10,935 bases of DNA from Candidatus Subteraquimicrobium carltonvillense (GTDB lineage: Bacteria; Actinomycetota; Aquicultoria; Subteraquimicrobiales; Subteraquimicrobiaceae): the NCBI GenBank assembly GCA_002339355.1, contig DDKQ01000025.1, forward strand, positions 17,735 to 28,669, read 5' to 3'. Below are positions 1 through 5,453 of this stretch, in pieces (position 1 is the first letter of the stretch; the number at the start of each line of letters is the position of its first letter). A program made the position numbers and the translations under genes. The notes under the pieces are model-generated. The model was given only the letters and a program-made list of their open reading frames with translations. It was not told the origin of the DNA and did no database searches.

Positions 1-43
1 TTTTCTTACAGATCCGTCTAGACTTTTGGTGTCGGTATGAAGT

Positions 44-343
44 CTATCTCCTCTCTCTCCTCTTCCTTAGATCGCTTAGATTCTCCCTGCTAGCCTTCCT
101 AAAAGCCTTGATTTTTTCATCCGTGCTTTCCCTGACATCCTCAATTACCTCGACGTTAGTAGCTTGGTCACCTTTGGGTCCTGAGACAACCTCAAACTGG
201 ACTTTCTGTCCCTCACGCAGCACTCTAAAACCCGAGCTTTGAATCGCGGTTTGATGGACGAAAATGTCCTTTCCATCCTTCCTTGTGATGAAACCATAAC
301 CCTTCCTGGAACTGAACCATTTCACCGTTCCTTTAAATAACAC
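44..343 (-). CDS. Cold-shock-domain protein with basic C-terminal tail
   Basis: This 99-residue protein is a nucleic-acid chaperone of the CspA type that would bind single-stranded RNA or DNA in the cytoplasm. The cold-shock domain fills residues 1-67. It opens with GTVKWF (5-10), has RNP1-like KGYGFI (14-19) and RNP2-like DIFVH (26-30), and ends at ATNVEV (61-66). Bacterial Csps are usually about 65-70 residues. The extra 30 residues here are charged and end in a run of arginines, which may add RNA affinity. The start is GTG, with a purine-rich GGAGAGAGG just upstream. The gene begins 21 bp after the stop of the RRM gene, so the two are very likely co-transcribed. Family assignment is secure; the role of the tail is inference. 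Confidence 0.93.
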   Translation of the reverse strand: MLFKGTVKWFSSRKGYGFITRKDGKDIFVHQTAIQSSGFRVLREGQKVQFEVVSGPKGDQATNVEVIEDVRESTDEKIKAFRKASRENLSDLRKRRERR

Positions 344-364
344 GGTTTCCTCTCTCCAATCCTT

Positions 365-646
365 TTAGTATCTCCTTTTGCCCTTGAAGTCCTTGCTGCG
401 GCGGGGCTTGGCTTCGCTTACGACCATATCCCTATCTTTCAGCGAGTAGCCATTGAATTTCTCCATCGCCTTTTGTGCCTCCTCCTCCGAAGCCATTTCA
501 ACGAAACCAAATCCCTTTGATCTACTGGAATAGCGATCGGTAATTATCCTCACGGATTCCACCGTTCCAATCTGGCTGAACAATTCACGTAGATCTTCTT
601 CTTTGACCTCAAAGGAGAGATTTCCAACGTACAATTTTTTTGACAT
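365..646 (-). CDS. RRM-domain RNA-binding protein
   Basis: This 93-residue protein is a single RNA recognition motif of the kind found in cyanobacterial Rbp proteins and scattered other bacteria. RNP2 is LYVGNL (5-10) and RNP1 is KGFGFVEM (44-51). The aromatic positions expected to stack on RNA bases are present. The fold covers about residues 4-80 and is followed by a short basic tail. I chose the ATG at 646 over a TTG at 658, because the TTG lies inside the ribosome-binding site (GGAGGT, 5 nt before the ATG). It is the first gene of a two-gene operon with the cold-shock protein. In cyanobacteria such RRM proteins are often cold-induced, so a joint cold or RNA-folding role is plausible but unproven. 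Confidence 0.93.
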   Translation of the reverse strand: MSKKLYVGNLSFEVKEEDLRELFSQIGTVESVRIITDRYSSRSKGFGFVEMASEEEAQKAMEKFNGYSLKDRDMVVSEAKPRRSKDFKGKRRY

Positions 647-679
647 TTTTACCTCCAAACGAAATATTGGGCCCTCGAG

Positions 680-685
680 ATTATA
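680..685 (-). promoter_or_regulatory. Possible -10 box for the RRM/cold-shock operon
   Basis: TATAAT is read on the minus strand about 34 nt before the RRM ATG, in an AT-rich stretch. No good -35 hexamer sits at the right distance (GGTTTA-like at best). A second TATAAT lies at 744-749, also without a convincing -35. The rest of 659-938 holds nothing else I can name apart from a 7-bp hairpin at 851-873. Confidence 0.3.
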
Positions 686-938
686 GAAAATCCCTGAGGA
701 CCTAAACCGACAAAAACTTACTATAACCTTGAATGTTAATTTTATTATATATCAAAACTTAAGTTCTTTTTCCTCTTCAACCTTCAATTTCCTTTAAATT
801 TCCAAGAAATTTCTCAATAGTTGTCATTGGAGTCAAAGAGTTGAACCGTCAAACCCTTTACCTGCTAGGGTTTTAATCTTATTTTCAAATTAAGAATTTG
901 TTTTGCCTGATAGATGATGGTGGTGAGGTCTGACCCTA

Positions 939-2063
939 TTATGGCAATGGGGGATTGTATGGGATCTCGCTGAATGGTGGTTCTTTATAGTACCCATCGG
1001 GAATTGCCGGAACATGGATTTTAAACTCCTGTTTTGGTTTCGGGGGAATTTTAAACTTCTTGATTTCCTCTTCGAATTTCTCTCGGTAAATGTCCTCCTC
1101 ATCCTTTAGGACTTCTCCCTCTATGTAATAGATGGGATGGAATACCTGCTCCTTGCTCAACAAAAAGCAAGGATTTGCCCAGTAAGCTAACTTTATCGAA
1201 GAAATCTTCATCACCTTGGGTGGTCTATCAATCCCAAATGCCATGCACTTGTTATTTCTGATGTCTTTTATGACCTCGTCGATGGACTTTATCGGATATT
1301 CCGTATATGGCTTCACTTTTGGCAAGAAATAATACACCTGCATTACTTCCCCGTTGTGTCCTATTCCAACAGAAATTCTCGCGTGCCCCATTATAGGATA
1401 TCCATTTAGTTCACCGAAATATACGACTCCAACGCGGAGCGGCACAACTACGTGTTCCTGCTTAATTGGATCCCATTCACCGCGAGTTTCGGTGACCATT
1501 GCCGATTCTTTTAACTGGTTCAGTTCTTCCTCAGTGAGCACACCTGTTTTTAACAAAAAATCCCGTGCCACCGATTTAGCCTCATCGATGGAGGGAAGAT
1601 TTGGATGAGGAGGATTCAAACACTTTTCCAGTATCTCTTCAGGAGAAGATGGATATGGCTCCTTGTTTACATAATCAAATATCCCCGTCTCTGGATCAAC
1701 ATTGATGCATTTTGCCCTACTTTCTTTCTTCTCGCCGATTGCTCTCCAAGCTCCAAGGGCTGAGGTTTTCACTTTCCCGGATATACCGAGCCTTGCGGCT
1801 AAATCTTTTATCTGTTCATCGCTCATGTTCACGGGCTCTATCTTATAGACCATCATCTTTTGTGGGAAAAAAATCTCTGCATCGGGGAGGATAATCTCAA
1901 CATCTTCGCAGATATAGGCTTGCGAGGCTGATTCCCCAAAAGCTATCGATGGGAGCTCATCCAAGTTAGCTTCCCTGCTCCAAATTCTGGTGAAAGCAAC
2001 CAGAGAAATGAGCAATGCGGTCAATAAGACCAAAAACGAAATAACCAATGTTTTTCGAGACAC
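939..2063 (-). CDS. Membrane-anchored extracytoplasmic protein, function unknown
   Basis: I do not recognise this 374-residue protein as a named family. A single hydrophobic segment at residues 5-25 (LVISFLVLLTALLISLVAF) acts as an uncleaved anchor or signal peptide, so the rest is probably outside the membrane. The middle (about 165-265) has the layout of PepSY-like exported proteins: a helical DEAKSVARDFL segment, then a strand-rich stretch around YFGELNGYPIMG, then a YPIKSIDEVIKDI helix. The C-terminal end is proline-rich. The start is GTG with a GAGGGTGA site 7 nt upstream. It lies 107 bp downstream of the CHAP lipoprotein gene on the same strand, so the two may form a cell-envelope unit. 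The PepSY-like resemblance is by eye only. Confidence 0.8.
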   Translation of the reverse strand: MSRKTLVISFLVLLTALLISLVAFTRIWSREANLDELPSIAFGESASQAYICEDVEIILPDAEIFFPQKMMVYKIEPVNMSDEQIKDLAARLGISGKVKTSALGAWRAIGEKKESRAKCINVDPETGIFDYVNKEPYPSSPEEILEKCLNPPHPNLPSIDEAKSVARDFLLKTGVLTEEELNQLKESAMVTETRGEWDPIKQEHVVVPLRVGVVYFGELNGYPIMGHARISVGIGHNGEVMQVYYFLPKVKPYTEYPIKSIDEVIKDIRNNKCMAFGIDRPPKVMKISSIKLAYWANPCFLLSKEQVFHPIYYIEGEVLKDEEDIYREKFEEEIKKFKIPPKPKQEFKIHVPAIPDGYYKEPPFSEIPYNPPLP

Positions 2064-2170
2064 GATCGTTCACCCTCGGTTAAAGTTTACGGTGGAATGT
2101 CAGAAACCACGTAATCTTTTAGGTCGTAAAACTCCACTTTTTGGCTTCTGAAAATTTACTAAAATAAAGG

Positions 2171-2764
2171 TCAGCTTTTTCGAGGTCTAAGCCAACCTTG
2201 AACAGGATACCAATAGCTGAATCCACCGACATTATATCTCCCATTCGAAACTGACATGCGAATAAATTTCCTCACATCACTATTGGTATTGGACCAATTT
2301 TGATGGATAACGTAGATACCATTGCTTCTAACTTCCCTCACAATTGCCACATGTCCCCATTTGCCTCCATTAGAACAAAGAATATCTCCCAGTTGAGGGG
2401 ACACGGTCCCTCCATTAGCATATCTGTGCAAATCTCTTTCTGGAGCGCGGTCAAAATAATCATTAGCATCGTCACCTATTACTCTAATTTTCATGCCGTA
2501 TACTTTGTAGTAGTACCGATTAACATATTCTACACATTGCCATTTCATTCCAGTGCAATAATTGTCCAAATGGTTGTATTTCTGACGGGCGCATGAATTA
2601 GAACCATCGTAATAGGCTTTTACTCCATTGTATTCTCCCAAGCATGTGCCCCAATCAGCAACGTATGCACGCGTAATATTCTTTATCGTTCCACACGAAC
2701 TAAAAATTAAAGCGAGAATGAAAAGCAAAACTACTTCCCTTAGATACCCGCGAATAGCTGCCAC
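2171..2764 (-). CDS. Putative CHAP-domain lipoprotein (peptidoglycan amidase/peptidase-like)
   Basis: The product is 197 residues. The N terminus is a signal peptide ending in a lipobox-like IFSS-C, with Cys24 as the lipidation site. A phenylalanine at -3 is not ideal, so lipidation is likely rather than certain. The rest looks like a CHAP domain, the NlpC/P60-like papain fold that cleaves peptidoglycan peptide bonds. The nucleophile would be Cys77 in KWQCVEYVNRYY and the histidine His138 in KWGHVAIV. The third polar residue would be Asn156 in HQNWS. The LGDILC stretch (125-130) before the histidine also fits. The start is GTG with GAGGT about 8 nt upstream. A cell-wall hydrolase or a domain of a larger envelope machine is the likely role; the substrate is unknown. 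Confidence 0.85.
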   Translation of the reverse strand: MAAIRGYLREVVLLFILALIFSSCGTIKNITRAYVADWGTCLGEYNGVKAYYDGSNSCARQKYNHLDNYCTGMKWQCVEYVNRYYYKVYGMKIRVIGDDANDYFDRAPERDLHRYANGGTVSPQLGDILCSNGGKWGHVAIVREVRSNGIYVIHQNWSNTNSDVRKFIRMSVSNGRYNVGGFSYWYPVQGWLRPRKS

Positions 2765-2826
2765 CCACTAATACCTCTCTTGGTTCCTTCAGTAGATCTC
2801 ATAAAAAATGCTATTCTGCAGATGGT

Positions 2827-2876
2827 AAACTAAATTCTACAAAGTCTACATCCCTCCCTGCGGAAAACTAAATTCT
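2827..2876. repeat. 12-bp direct repeat between divergent genes
   Basis: AAACTAAATTCT occurs at 2827-2838 and again at 2865-2876, 38 bp apart. It lies in the 242-bp space between the CHAP gene (minus strand) and the coiled-coil gene (plus strand). This could be a paired regulator site or chance. I see no convincing promoter hexamers in this stretch. Confidence 0.5.
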
Positions 2877-3006
2877 GGAAGGAGCAGGATTTCTTATCGC
2901 ACTTCACGAAGTTGTTCGCTGATATTTAATAGTGCGCGCATATTAATAAGCATACTAGCTGAACTTTCTTCGAGTATTGAGATTCAACTTCAAAGGAGGG
3001 ATGAAC

Positions 3007-3669
3007 ATGGGAAAGGAGCGAGGAGGCAAGTTTTTCTGGCTCTTTATTCTACTTGCTTTAATTGTTGGGATAATAATTGGAATCGTTCCCGGACTTTCTG
3101 TCTACTGGTGGCAAAAATCTTCATTTGAGCAAAAGGGGGCTGAGCTCAAAAAAGCCAATCGGACAATCCAAGAACTTAAAGCCAGGGTAGCTCAGCTTGA
3201 ATCAGAAAGAGAAGAAGCTCCCCCAGCAGTTACTCCTAGCCCTAAGACAACCAAACCTAAGGTTACCAGGCAATGTGGCTATATAAAGCGAGTCTATAAA
3301 AGCGGCGGGAAAAACTATCTTGATATTGATTACATTCAGTTCCTCACTGGCGAAGAAGCTGATGAAGCAGCTCGTGAAGATGGTGAGATTGGTCCAGGAG
3401 AACATGTACCCAATGATTACTACATTCGAAACGAAAACCCAAGGATTAGAAAACTTGAGATTGATAGAGGGGTCAAAGTATTTGTTGAAACATATAACGA
3501 GGTGGAAAGAGAAGGAATAATCGTCAGAAAACGATCTCTTGACTTTAAAACCTTCAAACAAGTATTTGAGACAAATGACCCCAATAACCAAGTTATGATT
3601 CAAAATCCCTATTGGATAACATTGCAAGATAGTATTGTGGTGAAAATAGAAGAACAGTATATTCCTTAA
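3007..3669 (+). CDS. Membrane-anchored coiled-coil protein with uncharacterised C-terminal domain
   Basis: The product is 220 residues. I start at the ATG at 3007 because AAAGGAGGG lies at an ideal 7-nt spacing; the ATG at 3001 and a TTG at 2977 are too close to that site or contain it. Residues 9-33 form one strong membrane helix. Residues 38-70 are a charged heptad-like coiled coil (EQKGAELKKANRTIQELKAR). Residues 71-86 are a Pro/Thr linker. The C-terminal domain (90-220) includes LTGEEADEAAREDG, PNDYYIRN, WITL and VVKIEEQYIP. I recall this pattern from uncharacterised exported proteins of Firmicutes and related bacteria, and no function is known to me. The likely topology is a short cytoplasmic tail with an extracytoplasmic domain on a stalk. 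No terminator is evident downstream. Confidence 0.85.
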   Translation: MGKERGGKFFWLFILLALIVGIIIGIVPGLSVYWWQKSSFEQKGAELKKANRTIQELKARVAQLESEREEAPPAVTPSPKTTKPKVTRQCGYIKRVYKSGGKNYLDIDYIQFLTGEEADEAAREDGEIGPGEHVPNDYYIRNENPRIRKLEIDRGVKVFVETYNEVEREGIIVRKRSLDFKTFKQVFETNDPNNQVMIQNPYWITLQDSIVVKIEEQYIP

Positions 3670-3783
3670 GTTTTAAAAAAATCTAAGAAGTGTCTCGCCA
3701 CCATAAAGCTGACCAAAGCCTTCTCTTCCCAAGTTCTTTCGAAAACGTCGAACATTTTAAAGGGGAAAAATTCCTAATCCCCC

Positions 3784-3810
3784 TTGACACCATTCCAATA
3801 GAGTTATAAT
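3784..3810 (+). promoter_or_regulatory. Promoter of the TetR-family gene
   Basis: A consensus -35 TTGACA (3784-3789) and a consensus -10 TATAAT (3805-3810) are separated by 15 bp. That is shorter than the optimal 17 and may lower its basal strength. The predicted start point falls at about 3817, at the edge of the palindromic operator. Confidence 0.75.
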
Positions 3811-3817
3811 TTTGTAA

Positions 3818-3836
3818 TTGACCGACGGTCGGTCAA
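3818..3836. promoter_or_regulatory. Palindromic operator, probably for the adjacent TetR protein
   Basis: TTGACCGAC-G-GTCGGTCAA has perfect 9-bp arms around a single central base. It starts 7 bp after the -10 box, over the expected transcription start. TetR/AcrR-family dimers typically bind such GACCGAC/GTCGGTC palindromes. The position fits negative autoregulation by the gene that follows. That this protein binds here is inferred from position and form. Confidence 0.8.
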
Positions 3837-3873
3837 CTTACGTAAAGCCCCCACTTCACAGAAGGAGGATACA

Positions 3874-4560
3874 TTGGCTCGCGTGGTAAAAGACCCCGAA
3901 GAACGTAGAATTGAGTTACTAAAAACAGCTCGAGATTTGTTTTATGAGTTAGGCTACGAACAAACCTCGGTGCAGAAAATTACGGAAACTGTAGGAATTG
4001 CTAAAGGTACCTTCTATCACTACTTCCATTCAAAAGAAGATCTCCTTGGTCAGTTAGCTGACTGGCAAACAGAGGAAGTCCTAACAATGGCAGAACATAA
4101 AGTTGAAAAGATGGGAGGTAATGCTGTCGAGAAATTCCGAGGTCTTATTGAAAACATAATAAGTTGGAAAACGGAAAATAGGGAAATGATGATAACTTAC
4201 ATCCGGGTGATGTTCCGAGATGAAAATTTTCCACTAAGAAATAAGTTGAATCAAATCTATAGGGAAAAAGTGTACCCTCTCTTTTCTAAAGTTATCCGTC
4301 AAGGGACAGAAGAAGGAATTTTTAAGGTGAAGGATATTGAAGAGAGCAGTGAGATCTTTCTTTCAATGTTATTAGGTTGGGCAGAAAGGCTTGCTCCCAT
4401 AACTCTGTCAGTATTTGAGAATCCAGAACGTATTTCCATTCTCATAAAAAAAGTAAAGGCATTTGAAAATGCCATCGAAAGAATTCTAGGGGTCAAGGAG
4501 GGAACTCTCAAAATCTATGATATCGATAAAATAAAAAAATTCTTTTTGGAGGAAGGGTGA
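3874..4560 (+). CDS. TetR/AcrR-family transcriptional regulator
   Basis: The product is 228 residues. The N-terminal TetR DNA-binding domain (about 10-57) has the typical helix-turn-helix TSVQKITETVGIAKGTFYHYF (31-51) followed by SKEDLL. The remaining 170 residues are the helical ligand-binding and dimer domain, whose ligand cannot be read from the sequence. The start is TTG, with AAGGAGG 5 nt upstream. The gene stands alone: no pump, enzyme or membrane gene shares its operator in this window. Its other targets, if any, lie elsewhere, or it only limits its own level. An 11-bp GC-rich hairpin follows 26 bp after the stop. Confidence 0.95.
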   Translation: MARVVKDPEERRIELLKTARDLFYELGYEQTSVQKITETVGIAKGTFYHYFHSKEDLLGQLADWQTEEVLTMAEHKVEKMGGNAVEKFRGLIENIISWKTENREMMITYIRVMFRDENFPLRNKLNQIYREKVYPLFSKVIRQGTEEGIFKVKDIEESSEIFLSMLLGWAERLAPITLSVFENPERISILIKKVKAFENAIERILGVKEGTLKIYDIDKIKKFFLEEG

Positions 4561-4586
4561 TTTTCGCTTCAAAGGTTCGTGAATGA

Positions 4587-4611
4587 TTGTGGGGGAATCC
4601 TTCCCCCACAA
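4587..4611 (+). terminator. Strong GC-rich hairpin after the TetR gene, no T-tract
   Basis: The stem is TTGTGGGGGAA paired perfectly with TTCCCCCACAA (11 bp) around a TCC loop. It begins 26 bp after the TetR stop. No run of T follows on either strand, so it is not a textbook intrinsic terminator. It may block readthrough between the converging TetR and tRNA-Asn transcripts. Confidence 0.45.
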
Positions 4612-4640
4612 AGATAGCCCCCTTGGTTCGAGTCCTGCCC

Positions 4641-4696
4641 TCAGAAAGACAAAGCTCTTGCTCCACCCACCTCAAATGGCAGGTAGATCAAGAGCT
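4641..4696 (-). terminator. Intrinsic terminator of the tRNA-Asn gene
   Basis: On the minus strand AGCTCTTG (4696-4689) pairs with CAAGAGCT (4660-4653). An inner stem pairs CTACCT (4686-4681) with AGGTGG (4672-4667). The tail is TTGTCTTTCT. The hairpin begins 3 nt after the tRNA 3' end, so it would end the transcript and also define the tRNA trailer. Confidence 0.65.
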
Positions 4697-4737
4697 CAGC
4701 TCCCCGGGCCGGACTCGAACCGGCAACCTAGTGGTTA

Positions 4738-5014
4738 CACTTTGCCCCTACGTTTCCATAGGGAGTGGACTATCTCTTCACCATACCCTTCGACTTCGCT
4801 CAGGGCTTAGGTGCTGGGCGCTATAAGTCTCTGCACCTTCCCCAACACTTTGGGGCTTGGCTCAGGGTTACCATAGCTAGTTACTGGTTAAATAGTTAAA
4901 TAAAAAGTTTTTAATCTCCGTTTAACCATTAACCAATCACCATTTAACCAGCCTTAGGCTTCCCTGAATTCACCCAGTTTTCATCCCGATGTTTCCACCG
5001 AGAGCTGCCACTTG
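4738..5014 (-). ncRNA. Group I self-splicing intron (IC3-like), 277 nt, no ORF
   Basis: All core helices can be drawn by eye. P1 pairs exon GGCTGT (5020-5015) with the guide GCAGCT (5008-5003), placing the required U-G pair at the splice site. P2 is 5002-4996/4991-4985 with a GAAA loop. P3 is CTGGGTG/CGCCCAG (4977-4971/4820-4814). P4 is TCAGGG/CCCTGA (4967-4962/4867-4862). P5 is short, with a 10-bp extension CTGGTTAAAT/ATTTAACCAG (4951-4942/4893-4884). P6 is GCC/GGT and P6a is CCCC/GGGG. P7 is GACT/AGTC (4829-4826/4771-4768). P8 lies within 4813-4779. P9 is 4763-4757/4752-4746 with a GAAA loop. The intron ends in G at 4738. Core blocks such as CCTGAGCCAAGCC, AAGGTGCAGAGACT and ATAGTCC match the cyanobacterial tRNA-Leu intron type as I remember it. 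GAAA loops on P2 and P9 fit the small Azoarcus-like IC3 architecture. No endonuclease gene is inside. Confidence 0.93.
4786..4805. repeat. Dispersed palindromic repeat forming the tip of intron P8
   Basis: On the minus strand this reads CCCTGAGCGAAGTCGAAGGG, capped by CCCT/AGGG pairing. I recognise this string from memory as a short intergenic repeat recurring in many bacterial genomes and environmental assemblies. Here it occupies the outer part of helix P8, outside the conserved CACC/GGTG base of the helix, so the core would not be disturbed. Confidence 0.6.
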
Positions 5015-5059
5015 ACAGCCACCCACTCTACCAATTGAGCTACCGGGGAGCGACTTTAT

Positions 5060-5399
5060 TTATTTTTTATTATTCCATATTTCCTCTACCCACCCCATTA
5101 TTATGCGATGGAGAGTGGTATCGCTAATTCTGATACGGAAAATTCCGAGATTGTGCTTGAACTACCTCATCATCAACTTAATTGCTCGAGGGTCAGAATT
5201 ACTAAAGCCTATCGCTCCATCAGTTTTCTCGCCTTCGGCTGCGTAAAACGCCGTTCCAACGACAAATAGTTCTCTATTAGTTAAATTACCGATTTGCTTT
5301 TTCTATGATTATCTTACCAATCTCCTCTTTTAAACTCAAATGCTATTGATACCTGTCTCGGGAAATAAACCATGTTAGAACAGCTTTTCTAGCCATCAT
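5060..5399 (-). pseudogene. Decayed gene resembling a LAGLIDADG-like/HTH protein family
   Basis: This fills the space between rpoD and tRNA-Asn. From an ATG at 5399 the minus strand reads MMARKAVLTWFISRDRYQ, a TAG, then HLSLKEEIGKIIIEKANR and TAA. A different frame continues as LTNRELFVVGTAFYAAEGEK, TDGAIGFSNSDPRAIKLMMR. It then meets TAG (5164-5162, where the family has an aromatic residue) and runs as FKHNLGIFRIRISDTTLH to a TAA at 5062-5060. The ELF..G.A.Y.AEG.K and FSNSDP..I.L..R patterns resemble, from memory, a family of uncharacterised bacterial proteins with a putative LAGLIDADG-like domain. Two stops and one frameshift mark it as non-functional. Recognition rests on about 45 residues, so the family name is tentative, but conserved coding character is clear. 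Confidence 0.6.
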
Positions 5400-5453
5400 T
5401 TGTTTCTGCTGAAATCGCGGGCTATTCTAAAAAATGCCGCTACATTCACTACA

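Larger units (their letters stand above)
4700..5049 (-). tRNA. trnN: tRNA-Asn(GUU), split in the anticodon by a group I intron
   Basis: Exon 1 is 5049-5015 (nt 1-35) and exon 2 is 4737-4700 (nt 36-73). Joined, they give a canonical 73-nt tRNA. The acceptor is TCCCCGG/CCGGGGA, followed by T8-A9. The D arm is GCTC-AATTGGTA-GAGT. The anticodon stem is GGTGG/CCACT with loop CTGTTAA, so the anticodon is GUU. The variable region is AGGTT and the T arm is GCCGG-TTCGAGT-CCGGC. The discriminator is G73. The U1-A72 pair, G73 and GUU all agree with bacterial tRNA-Asn. CCA is not encoded. The intron falls between U35 and U36, so no functional tRNA can form without splicing. No other tRNA is in the window, and whether the genome has a second, intact tRNA-Asn cannot be seen. 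No clear -35 was found upstream. Confidence 0.95.

Noticed and set aside
851..873. AAACCCT/AGGGTTT hairpin as a terminator for the gene ending at 939
   Set aside because: On the minus strand no T-tract follows. The T-rich side is on the plus strand, where no gene precedes it.
3760..3785. AAGGGG/CCCCTT stem as a terminator after the gene ending at 3669
   Set aside because: The loop is long (14 nt), no T-tract follows, and it overlaps the -35 box of the TetR promoter.
4583..4826. Two overlapping plus-strand open frames (75 and 79 codons)
   Set aside because: They run antisense through the tRNA-Asn exon, its intron and the terminator, so the frames are incidental to structured RNA sequence.
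5162..5345. Recoding of TAG codons in the 5060-5399 coding region
   Set aside because: A frameshift is also present, and no recoding element or special tRNA is visible, so ordinary gene decay explains it better.
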